NCBI GenBank assembly: GCA_049521495.1
Contig: JBEKOT010000002.1
Span: 48,515 to 112,514, forward strand
Length of the DNA stretch: 64,000 nucleotides
Direction of reading: 5' to 3'
DNA from: CAWEPK01 sp049521495
GTDB taxonomy: Bacteria; Desulfobacterota; Syntrophorhabdia; Syntrophorhabdales; WCHB1-27
Below, piece after piece: positions 9,036 through 17,393 of this stretch. The position numbers and the translations under genes are program-made. The first letter of the stretch is position 1; every line of letters begins with the position of its first letter. The notes below the pieces were generated by a model. It worked only from the letters and a program-made list of their open reading frames with translations. It ran no database searches and was not told the DNA's origin.

Positions 9036-9679
9036 ATGAAATACCCAAGACTCTTCTCGCCCATAAATATCGGAAGCTGCACGTTGCAGCCAAATCGCGT
9101 GATGATGACAGCCGCAGTCACAAGGCTTGCAGGCGAGGACGGAGATGTAACCCAGCAAATCATTGACAGATACCAACGTATTGCCATGGGTGGGGTGGGC
9201 GCTATTGTTGTTGAAGCAGCGGTCGTCCTCTCCTCCCGAAGCTCATTTAACTTGCGTATCAGTGATGATTCGTTTATCAGTCAGCTGAGAAATTTGGTGC
9301 GCGCCATAAAGGGGGTCAGAGGTAAAGATCGGCATTCAGCTTATGCACTTCCTCAAGCTTTCCAGAAGGGGATGGAGACAGAAGGTTGAAGATCTGACAC
9401 CTGAAGAGATTGCGGAGATACCCACTCAATTTGCGGCGTCTGTGAGAGCAAGGGCCTCCGGTTTCGATTTTGTTGAGCTTCACATGTCACATTTTACGAC
9501 GCTTGCTTCCTTCCTCTCCTTAAGGAATAAGAGAAATGATGAATACGGTGGCGATCTTCTAGGTAGACTTAGGCTCCCCCACTGAGGTAATAGTGGCCAC
9601 CCGGCAATCTGTGGGAAATGATTACCCTGTCGGCCTGAGAATGCTCGGAGAAGAGTTCATTAAGGAAGGTAACACCCTT
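9036..9679 (+). pseudogene. 5' half of old-yellow-enzyme-family oxidoreductase, frameshifted and split by an IS element
   Basis: Begins MKYPRLFSPINIGSCTLQPNRVMMTAAVT, the FMN-binding start of NADH:flavin oxidoreductases. One frameshift lies at about 9,372 (frame passes from ...VRGK to KIGIQLMHFLK), another at a run of five C near 9,577, after which TEVIVATRQSVGNDYPVGLRM continues until ...EEFIKEGNTL at the insertion point. The catalytic-barrel motif NKRNDEYGGD is still readable. It is the same family as the intact gene at 14154 and is non-functional here. Confidence 0.88.
9672..9679. repeat. Left copy of 8-bp IS target-site duplication
   Basis: ACACCCTT, repeated exactly at 13632-13639. Removing the 3,952 bp between plus one copy restores an open reading frame through the old-yellow-enzyme gene (GNTL joined to LQSEPIAKRFALLDVDFIS). 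Confidence 0.85.
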
Positions 9680-9875
9680 AGAAGCACCGGCCTCAATCGG
9701 ACCCACCCCTCGCCGGTGAAGAGACCCACCTGACCGGCGTTCGGCCGGCGGCAACGCCGCCGGTTTAGAGACCCACCCCCTCTACCTTCAAACCCCCTTA
9801 GATTCTCCCGCAAGACTGTTCTCCCAAGCATCTTTGGTCCACACTCTTTCCAACCGACGTGGTTGCGGAGGAGCC

Positions 9876-10301
9876 ATGGAGAAGACGTGCCCCCACTGCG
9901 GGAAGAGGTTTCTCCCCCATCCCGCTGTTCTCAACCAGCAATACTGCGGAAGCGCCGACTGTCAGAGAGCCAGAAAAAGGAAGTGGCAGAAAGAAAAGCT
10001 CAAAAGCGACCCAGACTACCGGGAGAACCAGGCCGCGGCCCAGAAGGCGTGGCGCGAAAGAAACAGGGGCTACTGGAGAGAGTACCGGAAGAAAAACAAG
10101 ACCTACAGCGAGCGGAACCGCCTCCGTCAGAGCGAGCGGAACCGTCAGAGGCGCGTGATTGCAAAGATGGACGAGCTTGGAGCAAAAAGCCTCGTATCTC
10201 CAGGCCGCTATCGGCTCGTCCCTCTTTACGGTAAGATTGCAAAGATGGACGAGCTCATCGTCGAAATCGGCGTCGTTGCAGGGGAATGCGCTGTCGGGTG
10301 A
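9876..10301 (+). CDS. IS passenger: zinc-ribbon, arginine/tyrosine-rich DNA-binding-like protein
   Basis: A 141-residue protein with an N-terminal zinc ribbon (CPHCGKRF near 5-12, then YCGSADCQRARK near 25-36) and a highly basic helical stretch KRKWQKEKLKSDPDYR rich in Arg, Lys, Tyr and Trp. The C-terminal third contains a repeated IAKMDEL. ATG 9876 is preferred over the GTG 42 bases upstream because gcggaggag directly precedes it. No function is known to me; location inside the IS and the basic character suggest nucleic-acid binding, perhaps target or end recognition or regulation. Confidence 0.7.
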   Translation: MEKTCPHCGKRFLPHPAVLNQQYCGSADCQRARKRKWQKEKLKSDPDYRENQAAAQKAWRERNRGYWREYRKKNKTYSERNRLRQSERNRQRRVIAKMDELGAKSLVSPGRYRLVPLYGKIAKMDELIVEIGVVAGECAVG

Positions 10302-10397
10302 ATGATTGCAAAGAGACGACCAGCTTCTCATTTCTTCCGCTCCCCGTTATTCTAAGAGCCGATGGACTGACCTATAGAAGACGTCGCCGTATCGAAG

Positions 10398-11189
10398 ATG
10401 GGCGAGAGATACGCAGCCTTCAGGATCGTGAGCCCGAAGGCGGACGAGGCCATGGCGAAGTCGATGAAGAAATACGGACAACTGTCCCCCGTCGTGTGCG
10501 CCAAGATCGGCGACGGCTGCGAGCTCGTCGACGGGTTCAAGCGCCTCCGGGCCTGCCGGAGCCTCGGAAAGGAGACGCTCAAGGCGAGGGTTCTCAACGG
10601 AACAGAAAGAGTCTTAAAGGCCGCAATCATACAGTTGAACCGGGGCAGATCGATAAGCGGGCTCGAAGAGGCCATGGTGCTCTCTTCTCTTTATAGAGAC
10701 GACGGACTCTCCCAGACGGAGACCGCCGTTCTCCTGGGCAGGCACAAAAGCTGGGTATCAAGAAGGATATCTCTTATAGAGAGACTGAGCGACGAGGTGC
10801 GACAGGACGTCAGGCTGGGTCTTCTTTCCCAGAGCATGGGCAGGGAGCTCGCGATGTTGCCGCGCGGCAACCAGAAGGAGGCGGCACATGCGATCATCAA
10901 GCACCGGCTCTCCACGAGGGAGGCGGCAAAGCTCATCGCGTATCTTCTGTCCCGCCCGAAGTGGGACTATCATTGCATACTCGCGAGCCCCTGGAAAGCA
11001 GTAGGCCCCCGCGAGCCTCGACCGAAGGGGTTCGCCATACGGCTCGCATCCTTTGCGCGTGTTTGCACTGCGGTTGCGGAAGGGATGAAAACGATCGCCC
11101 CGGAAGAAGCACAAAGGCTCTCCGGGCTTATAGGCTCCGCCGTCGGCGTTGCGGAAGCCGCCATCGCCGCTCTGAAGGAGGCATTGTGA
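10398..11189 (+). CDS. IS passenger: ParB/Spo0J-like DNA-binding protein
   Basis: A 263-residue protein with a ParB-N-like domain at about 1-80 (MAKSMKKYGQLSPVV and the ELVDGFKRLRACRSLG element equivalent to the GERR region) and a helix-turn-helix near 100-140 (GLSQTETAVLLGRHKSWVSRRISLI). The C-terminal half is unlike plasmid ParB. It ends GTGA-coupled with istA, so it is transcribed and translated with the transposition genes. It may organise the IS ends or regulate transposition; no parS or ParA was found nearby, arguing against partitioning. Confidence 0.75.
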   Translation: MGERYAAFRIVSPKADEAMAKSMKKYGQLSPVVCAKIGDGCELVDGFKRLRACRSLGKETLKARVLNGTERVLKAAIIQLNRGRSISGLEEAMVLSSLYRDDGLSQTETAVLLGRHKSWVSRRISLIERLSDEVRQDVRLGLLSQSMGRELAMLPRGNQKEAAHAIIKHRLSTREAAKLIAYLLSRPKWDYHCILASPWKAVGPREPRPKGFAIRLASFARVCTAVAEGMKTIAPEEAQRLSGLIGSAVGVAEAAIAALKEAL

Positions 11190-12631
11190 GCCGGGAGCAG
11201 TTCGAGCATACGCTCATCATGATGTACCGGGAGGGCTGGTCGATACGCTCCCTGTCCCGTTACTTTGGCACGTCGAGGAATGCGGTCCGGAGGATCTTAA
11301 GGGTCCACGAGAGGCGGAGGAACATAGGCCGCGATGTTCTCACAAAAAGGCTAAAGAGAGCCAGCAAGCTCGACGCCTTCGAACCAGAGATGAAGAGGAT
11401 CTTCGGCAAATACCCGGACATCACCGCCGTGCGCCTCCTTGAAGAGCTCAAGGAGGCAGGCTACGCCGGAGGGATCACGATACTCCGCGAGCGGCTCGCC
11501 GATATGAGGCCTCATAAGGAGCCGGTCATGCGGTTCGAGACTGAGGCGGGCCTCCAGGGCCAAATGGATTAGAGCCCCTATACGATCCCTTTCGCGAGGA
11601 GCGGCAAGGCAACCGTCCAGTGCTTCTCCTACATCCTCGGCTTCTCCCGCAGGCAGTACGTCGACTTTACGACGAGGAGAGACTTCTTTAGCCTTATCCG
11701 CAGGCACGAGGACGCCTTCCAATACTATAACGGCGTTCCCAGGGAATGTCTGTACGATAACGAAAAGACCGTCGTCCTCCGGTGAGAGGCGGGCAAGCCC
11801 GTCTTCAACCCGGCGTTTGTCAGCTTTATTACGCACTACAACTGCAAGCCCGTCGCGTGCCGGCCTGGGCGGCCTGAAACGAAGGGGAAGATCAAGGCGC
11901 CGTTTAAATACGTAGAATTGAACCTTTTAGGCGGCAGGGAGTTCGAGGACCTGGAGGATTTGAGGAGAGTCGCTCGGTGGTGGCTGAAGGAGAAGTCAGA
12001 CCTCCACGTCCACCGCACCACGGGAAAGCCTCCCCTTGAACTCTTCGAGGAGGAGAATTTCCAGCCTCTGCCCGCCCATCCCTACGATACTGCGGAAGTT
12101 GCATTGCGGGTCTGCGACGCGGAAGGATTTGTAGCCTTCGAGACGAACCGATACTCCGCGCCCTCGGACTACATCGCCGACATCCTCACGATAAAGGCGA
12201 CGGAGCATGAGATCCTCATCTTCAGTCCCGAGATCGACCTTATCGCCCGGTATGAAAGACTCCCCGCGGGCCAGGGCAAAAAGGTCGAGAACCCCGACCA
12301 CTTCGCGCCGAAGTGCGTTCGCTACGGCCTGGAGCCGGTGAGGGAGGCCTTCATCGCCCTGGGAGAAGCGGCAGACGAGTTCTTGAAAGGGCTAGTCGAA
12401 AAGCACCCGAGGAGGTGCGGCTTCCATGCAAGGTATATCCTCCGGATGAAAGAACACTATGAGAGCGGCGACATCCACGGCGCCGTCGAGCACGCCCTCA
12501 AGTACGGCGCCTTCGACGCCCATGCGGTCGAAAGGATCCTGAAAGCGAAGGCCGAGCCCCGCACGCTCGAGTCCGCGAGAAACGAGAAGGCCCGGAAGGA
12601 CCTAGAAAAGGCGCTGCCGAGGATCGCGTAG
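11186..12631 (+). pseudogene. istA: IstA transposase of IS21 family, inactivated
   Basis: DDE transposase recognisable end to end: N-terminal HTH (SIRSLSRYFGTSRNAVRRIL), first Asp in GLQGQMD, second Asp in CLYDNEKT, C-terminal Mu-like domain. Three lesions: a TAG at 11570 replaces the tryptophan expected in QMDW; a TGA at 11782 follows VVLR; and the catalytic Glu of the KGKVE motif reads Lys (KGKIK, about 11,897). All could be C-to-T/G-to-A transitions. Start is GTG 11186, behind gaaggagg and overlapping the ParB-like stop. The protein cannot be made full length or catalyse transfer as written. Confidence 0.88.
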
Positions 12632-12671
12632 CGGCCGCTCGACGAGTACAGCGAACTTCTGGAGAAGGACG

Positions 12672-13463
12672 ATGAAAGCTATGCCGGAAGAAACCCTGAC
12701 GAGGATCAGGGGCCATCTGAAGACCTTGCGCCTGACGGCGATGGAGAAAGCCCTTGAGAAGGAGCTGTCGGAGGCGGCGAAGAAAGCGCTTGCTCCCATG
12801 GACCTCCTCGAGCGGCTTCTATCCATCGAGGCCAACGCGCTCATCGAACGAAGGATAGAGCGAAGGGTAAGGGAGTCGAAGCTCCCCGAGAGAAAGCTCC
12901 TCGCCGACCTCGACTTCGCCTTCCAGACGGGCGTCGACAAGGCCCAGATCATGGAGATCGCGAAGCTCGACTTCGTGGAGCGCAAGCAAGGACTTGTCGT
13001 TGCGGGGAACTCGGGCACAGGGAAGAGCCACATTGCGAAAGCGCTGCTTCTTCTTGCCTGCGCGAGGCTTTACCGCTGCAGATATACCACTGCCGCCGGC
13101 ATGCTCGCCGACCTCATGGCAAGCAGGGCGGACAACACCCTCCCTATGAAGCTTAAGGCCTACACCTCTCCCGACTTCCTACTCATCGACGAGGTGGGCT
13201 TCGATCGGCTGGAGCAGGAGGACGCGAGGAACGCTTCCCTATTCTTCAAAGTTATCGACGGCAGGTACTGCAAGGGGTCGACGCTCATTACAACGAACAT
13301 TGACTTTAGTCAGCTCGGGGACTATCTCGGCGATCCCGTCGTCACCACCGCCATCGTCGATCGCATGGTGCATCACTCCATTATCATCACCATCCAGGGG
13401 CCGAGCTGGAGGATGCACGAGTCGAAGAAGCTGAACGCCAGGACAGGCAAAGCCAAGTCGTAA
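12672..13463 (+). CDS. istB: IstB-like ATP-binding transposition helper
   Basis: AAA+ ATPase (263 residues) that assembles on target DNA and stimulates IstA. Walker A is GNSGTGKS near 115-122, Walker B LLIDEVGF near 174-181, and the N-terminal helical region matches the IstB-type (LRLTAMEKALEKELSEA). It is intact, unlike its partner, and follows it by 40 bases. It could still act with an intact related IstA elsewhere in the genome. Confidence 0.92.
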   Translation: MKAMPEETLTRIRGHLKTLRLTAMEKALEKELSEAAKKALAPMDLLERLLSIEANALIERRIERRVRESKLPERKLLADLDFAFQTGVDKAQIMEIAKLDFVERKQGLVVAGNSGTGKSHIAKALLLLACARLYRCRYTTAAGMLADLMASRADNTLPMKLKAYTSPDFLLIDEVGFDRLEQEDARNASLFFKVIDGRYCKGSTLITTNIDFSQLGDYLGDPVVTTAIVDRMVHHSIIITIQGPSWRMHESKKLNARTGKAKS

Positions 13464-13631
13464 TCCCTCCAATCTTGCCTTAGAAGCAGAGGACGACCCA
13501 CTGCGGCGATGGCGCGCCAGGGGGCGGGTCCTCAAACCGGCGCTAAACGTCCCCCTTAACTCAAGAACATGCAACTATTGGGTGGGTCCGTTCGTGTGGG
13601 CAAGGTGGGTTCATTCTTAAACGATGACTCT

Positions 13632-13639
13632 ACACCCTT
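13632..13639. repeat. Right copy of 8-bp IS target-site duplication
   Basis: ACACCCTT, identical to 9672-9679, marks the right boundary of the IS element. Confidence 0.85.
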
Positions 13640-14038
13640 CTCCAGAGCGAGCCGATCGCAAAGCGTTTCGCATTGCTTGACGTCGATTTTATTAGTGTTT
13701 CTGCAGGCGAACGGTTTGAGGATGCAGAACAACCACGAGCGAATATGCCGATTTTTGCTGGAACGGGATATAGCGGGCACCGGATGAGCCCGAGGTGGTG
13801 GAGCCCCGATGGGACCCAGGTGTATTTGGCAGAAGGCATTCGGAATGCAGTAAGGGAAGTGGGGAAAGAGGTGCCAATCGTTACAGCCGGGAAGATCCGT
13901 ATGCCTGGCCTGGCAGAAGAAATCCTTGAAAAGGAAAAGGCTGACATAATTGGTATGGCGCGAACCTTGTTGGCAGATCCAGATTGGCCCAACAAGGCGA
14001 AGGCGGGAAGAGCCGAAGAAATTGTGAAGTGTGCGGCG
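13632..14038 (+). pseudogene. 3' half of the split old-yellow-enzyme gene, C-terminally truncated
   Basis: Starts with the right copy of the 8-bp duplication and reads LQSEPIAKRFALLDVDFISVSAG, then the FMN phosphate-binding region ending ADIIGMARTLLADPDWPNKA. Homology stops at EEIVKCAAP, where a CxxC iron-sulfur motif or C-terminal tail would follow; the DNA then becomes the T-rich promoter of the next operon. So the gene lost its 3' end as well as being interrupted and frameshifted. Confidence 0.85.
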
Positions 14039-14060
14039 CCCTTTTTTCTTGATTTTTTTC

Positions 14061-14094
14061 TTGACTTCCAAAGCTATATTATAGCTATAATATA
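14061..14094 (+). promoter_or_regulatory. Promoter with perfect 20-bp palindromic operator (site A) for the enoate reductase-Hdr operon
   Basis: TTGACT at 14061-14066 and TATAAT at 14086-14091 (19-bp spacing, long) are overlapped by a perfect palindrome at 14075-14094 (TATATTATAG then its complement). The same AGCTATAA word recurs at two other promoters (23671-23700 and, on the minus strand, 23186-23235). A repressor binding here would occlude RNA polymerase. Confidence 0.6.
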
Positions 14095-14153
14095 ACTAGC
14101 ATGAAAAACCGGATGGTTTTGAGATCACTATTAAATAAATATAGGAGGTTACA

Positions 14154-16133
14154 ATGGGTAATCAGGCGAAATGGGATTACACACAATTCCCGGGCTATAA
14201 GAAATACCCGCATCTGTTCAAGCCGATCCAGATCGGTAAATTGACTATCCCGAACCGCATCAAGTATGCGGCCACCGAGGATAACCTGAACGATAAGAAC
14301 GGCTTTGTCACCGATGCAGACGTAGCTTATATCCGGGAGAGGGCCAAGGGCGTCGTGGGCGGCATTTGCACTATGCAGGGGGTTTACATGGATGAGCCCC
14401 GGCAGGGTCAGGGCTATGTGGGCCAGGCTGCCTGCTGGGATGACAAGTACATACCCGGGCTGAAACGCCTCGCCGACGCGATCAAGGAGGAGGGCGCGAT
14501 TGCCGCAACCCAGCTGATGCACTGCGGCCGTGTCGGGGCGGTAGACGTCGCTCAGTGTCAAGGCCCCTCGCCTGTTCCCCAGAGGCTGAGGATCTTTCGG
14601 CCCGTCCAGGTGATGACGAAGGAAGATATCAGACAGAGCATCAAGGAGCACGTCGATGCGACGATCAGGCTGGTGAAAGCCGGTTTTGAGATCGTGGAGA
14701 TATCGGGCATCGTGGGTTACCTCATTTCAAATTTCATTTCGAGTTACACCAACAAGCGAACAGATGAATATGGTGGGGATATCAAAGGAAGGATGCGGTT
14801 CGTCACAGAAATCATCAAGGAGTGCAAGGCCGTCCTCGGTGACATCCCCCTCGGCATCAGGCTTTGCTCGGACGAGCTTCTGGATGACGTGCGAGGTAAC
14901 ACGCCTGAGGAATCGATGATCACTTACCAGATGGCCGAGGAAGCCGGTGTCGATTACATGAGCGTCACTCTGGGCTGGCAGGAATCCATCTACCCCGTTA
15001 TTTCCCGGGATATACCCCAGGGAAACTGGCTGCACCTGGCCAAGCGGGCGAAAGACCACATAAAGATACCCGTCATGATGGCCTACCGCCTCTTCGACCC
15101 GGCCATCCCCAACAAAGCAATAGGCGAAGGCATGACCGATATGTGGGAGATGTGCCGTCCTATGATCGCCGATCCACTCCTTCCGAAGAAGGTGCTCGAA
15201 GGGAACGAGGACGAGATCCGCTGGTGCGTGGCATGCAACGTGTGCCTCGCCAGGCTCTTCAGGGACGCACCCATGACCTGCTACATCAATCCGGTCTGTG
15301 CCCATGAGTGGGACCCCAGGTTCCAGATCAAGCCTGCCGATGTGAAAAAGAAGGTTATGGTAGTCGGTGCCGGAGCAGCGGGTATGGAGGCGGCCTGGGT
15401 TGCGGCCGAGCGGGGACACGAGGTCCATGTCTACGACAAACGGGGTGAACTGGGCGGAACGCTTCTCGAAGCGAGAAGGGCGCCTTATGGTGATGACGAA
15501 CTCTATTCCGCAATCAACTTCGCAAGGGCCAAGGGCGAGAAAGCAGGCGTGGAGTACCACATGGAGACCCCAGTAACGCCGGAACTGATCGAAGAAGAAG
15601 CACCTGACACTGTTGTCCTTGCTCTTGGGGCGAAACACATAAAAGGCACCGCACCCGGATTTGAAAGGGAAAACGTGGTAGGCGTCCACGACGTTCTCGC
15701 AGGCAAGGCAAAGGTCGGTGAGAACGTGGTCGTGTGGGGGAACTACAAGCCCGGCGTGGGCGTCGCCCTCTTCCTTGCGAAACAGGGGAAGAAAGTGACC
15801 ATAGTGGGTAAGCACAAGGATTTCGCCATCGACGTCAATCCCTCTTTTCGTTGGCGTTATGCGGCCTTCCTCAGACAGAACGGCGTGAACGTATACAACG
15901 ACTGCGACATCGCGGAGATTACAGGTGAAGGTGTTACGGTAGCCACCTATGACGGTTACAAGTTCCCTTTGAAAGCCGATACTGTGGTCTGCACCGAAAG
16001 GGCGCCCAACAAGGATCTCCAGGACGCAGTGAAGGAGCAGGGCATCGAGCTCTATACGGTTGGGGATATGGTAACACCACGTAACCTGTCGAGTGCCGTG
16101 CACGACGGGTACAAGATAGGGCTGAAGATATAA
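14154..16133 (+). CDS. FMN/FAD/Fe-S enoate reductase-like protein (2,4-dienoyl-CoA reductase/BaiCD family)
   Basis: Reduces an activated C=C bond, by family. The 659-residue protein has an old-yellow-enzyme barrel (about 1-370) with NKRTDEYGGD and QLMHCGR, a 4Fe-4S motif CVACNVCLARLF followed by MTCYINPVC (near 360-385), and a C-terminal FAD/NAD(P)-binding half starting MVVGAGAAGMEAAWVAAERG near 400. Full family length, good Shine-Dalgarno (ataggagg). It heads an operon with ferredoxin, VOC and Hdr-like genes, so the reductant may come from an electron-bifurcating module and not simply NADH. Substrate unknown; the DNA sequence gives no discriminating residue I can name. Confidence 0.85.
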   Translation: MGNQAKWDYTQFPGYKKYPHLFKPIQIGKLTIPNRIKYAATEDNLNDKNGFVTDADVAYIRERAKGVVGGICTMQGVYMDEPRQGQGYVGQAACWDDKYIPGLKRLADAIKEEGAIAATQLMHCGRVGAVDVAQCQGPSPVPQRLRIFRPVQVMTKEDIRQSIKEHVDATIRLVKAGFEIVEISGIVGYLISNFISSYTNKRTDEYGGDIKGRMRFVTEIIKECKAVLGDIPLGIRLCSDELLDDVRGNTPEESMITYQMAEEAGVDYMSVTLGWQESIYPVISRDIPQGNWLHLAKRAKDHIKIPVMMAYRLFDPAIPNKAIGEGMTDMWEMCRPMIADPLLPKKVLEGNEDEIRWCVACNVCLARLFRDAPMTCYINPVCAHEWDPRFQIKPADVKKKVMVVGAGAAGMEAAWVAAERGHEVHVYDKRGELGGTLLEARRAPYGDDELYSAINFARAKGEKAGVEYHMETPVTPELIEEEAPDTVVLALGAKHIKGTAPGFERENVVGVHDVLAGKAKVGENVVVWGNYKPGVGVALFLAKQGKKVTIVGKHKDFAIDVNPSFRWRYAAFLRQNGVNVYNDCDIAEITGEGVTVATYDGYKFPLKADTVVCTERAPNKDLQDAVKEQGIELYTVGDMVTPRNLSSAVHDGYKIGLKI

Positions 16134-16152
16134 AACTAACAAGGAGGATACC

Positions 16153-16674
16153 ATGCCTGTTGACGCAGAAAAGGAAATAACGCGGCTGTGGAGGGCGCTC
16201 CACGGGGCACAGGATACGGCCATAAAGAACTTCTACCAGTGGCGTAAAGTGGCGGTCGAGCTTGCCGGGAAGAGCGGCAACGCCATGGAGATCGGACTCA
16301 AGGGATGGGAAGCGATGGCCCAAGACCTTGGGAAATCCTACCTGCCCCGGCTGAGCTTCAAGAAAGGCGAGCCGGGATTTATTCAGATCGTGGGGGGATT
16401 GATCGCCGGGACGTGGCAGAGCTATGGAGCCGTAGTGGACGTGAAGCTGGGTCGGAGCCCCACTGAAGCGATCATCACGTGGTCGCGGTGCCCGTGGCCA
16501 GCCTTTGCGAAAGAGTTCAATGTGGCTATGAAGGAAGATCTGGCAGGATGCAATCTTGTGATGGCAACGGTTGTTAACATGGCGAATGCCTTTATGGGCA
16601 CGGACCTGAAGGTCGAGACGATGAAGGCTATTCCCCGAAGTGAGGGTGCGTGCGTGAGAAGATTGTACAAATAA
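16153..16674 (+). CDS. Conserved small protein, weakly like L-2-amino-thiazoline-4-carboxylate hydrolase family
   Basis: A 173-residue soluble protein. A CPWPAFAKEF motif near 116, a second Cys about 20 residues later (DLAGCNLV) and the C-terminal IPRSEGACVRRLYK give the spaced-cysteine pattern of ATC-hydrolase-like proteins that often accompany flavoenzyme operons. Good ribosome site (aaggagg). The family link is a resemblance judged by eye and the activity is not known; tight linkage suggests a substrate-handling or assembly role for the reductase. Confidence 0.5.
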   Translation: MPVDAEKEITRLWRALHGAQDTAIKNFYQWRKVAVELAGKSGNAMEIGLKGWEAMAQDLGKSYLPRLSFKKGEPGFIQIVGGLIAGTWQSYGAVVDVKLGRSPTEAIITWSRCPWPAFAKEFNVAMKEDLAGCNLVMATVVNMANAFMGTDLKVETMKAIPRSEGACVRRLYK

Positions 16675-16684
16675 GGAGGTATAT

Positions 16685-16891
16685 ATGTCAGCCCAGATAG
16701 ATCTGGAGAAATGCAAGAGATGCGGCGGCGCGGTGCAGCCACTGTGCGTGGAGATTTGTCCGGACCAGGCGATCAGGATACAGGATGACAGGCCAGTGGT
16801 CACCGAGTTTCTGTGCGAGGACTGCAATGAGTGCGGCTTTGTCTGTCCTGACCATGCCTTAAAGATTCCCCTTGAGAAAGTGACGTTCTAA
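16685..16891 (+). CDS. Small 2[4Fe-4S]-type ferredoxin
   Basis: A 68-residue iron-sulfur protein with two cysteine clusters: CKRCGGAVQPLCVEICP and CEDCNECGFVCP. The first cluster has an insert between the second and third cysteine, so the two sites may differ in potential. It likely shuttles electrons between the Hdr-like subunits and the enoate reductase. Strong ribosome site (aaggagg) and 10-17 base spacing to neighbours place it firmly in the operon. Confidence 0.88.
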   Translation: MSAQIDLEKCKRCGGAVQPLCVEICPDQAIRIQDDRPVVTEFLCEDCNECGFVCPDHALKIPLEKVTF

Positions 16892-16907
16892 GACCAGGAG
16901 GTATTGA

Positions 16908-17324
16908 GTGAAGATCAATAAAATAGACCATCTGTGCATTGCGGTGAAGGACCTCGAAGAGGCAAGGAAGCATTGGGAGCCCATCCTTGGAAAAGGGCCC
17001 GACGATTCTTACGTTGACGAGCTTGAAAAGATAAAGGTTGCCAGATACTGGCTGGGTGGTGTCGGCTTCGAGTTGATGCAGTCGACGGCACCCGACGGCG
17101 ATGTGGCAAAATGGATCGAGAAGAGAGGTGAAGGTATCATGCTCATCGGCTTCAACGTGGACAACACGCGTGAAGCAATGGCGGAGCTCAAGCCCAAAGA
17201 CTACCCCTTTATCGGAGGGGCGAGGCCGTGGCGGGACTGCGAGTTTGCCTTCGTCCATCCCAAGGCAGTCAACGGCGTGCTTCTCGAGCTCATCGATTAT
17301 AAGTGGAATGAGCTTAAGAAGTGA
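16908..17324 (+). CDS. VOC-family protein (methylmalonyl-CoA epimerase/glyoxalase-like)
   Basis: A 138-residue protein with the two-module VOC fold: KIDHLCIAVKDLEEARKHW at the start (His near 7) and HPKAVNGVLLELIDY near the end (metal-binding Glu in LLEL). The length and motifs are closest to methylmalonyl-CoA epimerase-like proteins, which act on CoA esters, but no mutase genes are nearby. Start GTG 16908 follows aggaggt. The enzyme may epimerise or isomerise the CoA-bound substrate of the operon. Confidence 0.75.
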   Translation: MKINKIDHLCIAVKDLEEARKHWEPILGKGPDDSYVDELEKIKVARYWLGGVGFELMQSTAPDGDVAKWIEKRGEGIMLIGFNVDNTREAMAELKPKDYPFIGGARPWRDCEFAFVHPKAVNGVLLELIDYKWNELKK

Positions 17325-17337
17325 GAAGCAAGAAGGG

Positions 17338-17375
17338 CTCGCGGGGAGGGAGGTGCAAGCGTTTCGCCCCGCGAG
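17338..17375 (+). terminator. Intra-operon hairpin before the hdrA genes
   Basis: Nine-base arms CTCGCGGGG and CCCCGCGAG separated by 20 bases, followed by TTTC only. It is probably an RNA-processing or attenuation hairpin setting different levels for the reductase and Hdr halves of the operon. Confidence 0.45.
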
Positions 17376-17393
17376 TTTCAGGGGGTCAACGGC

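Larger units (their letters stand above)
9680..13631 (+). mobile_element. IS21-family-like insertion sequence with two passenger genes (3,952 bp)
   Basis: Bounded by the 8-bp duplication ACACCCTT. The two 28-bp ends (9680-9707 and the complement of 13604-13631) align without gaps and share AGA at the tip and ACCCACC inside. Additional GACCCACC copies at about 9,723 and 9,771 on the left, and the complement at about 13,576 on the right, look like the multiple transposase sites typical of IS21. A GC-rich hairpin (arms CCGGCGGC/GCCGCCGG, 9745-9763) sits just inside the left end and may block read-in. Genes in order: zinc-ribbon protein, ParB-like protein, IstA (mutated), IstB. Confidence 0.85.

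Noticed and set aside
11570..11784. Possible recoding of TAG and TGA in istA (pyrrolysine or selenocysteine)
   Set aside because: Two different stops plus a lost catalytic Glu in one gene fit decay better; no recoding hairpin was evident.
14727..16223. 498-codon open frame on the minus strand opposite the enoate reductase gene
   Set aside because: It mirrors the third-codon pattern of a clearly real gene, has no ribosome site and no recognisable motif.
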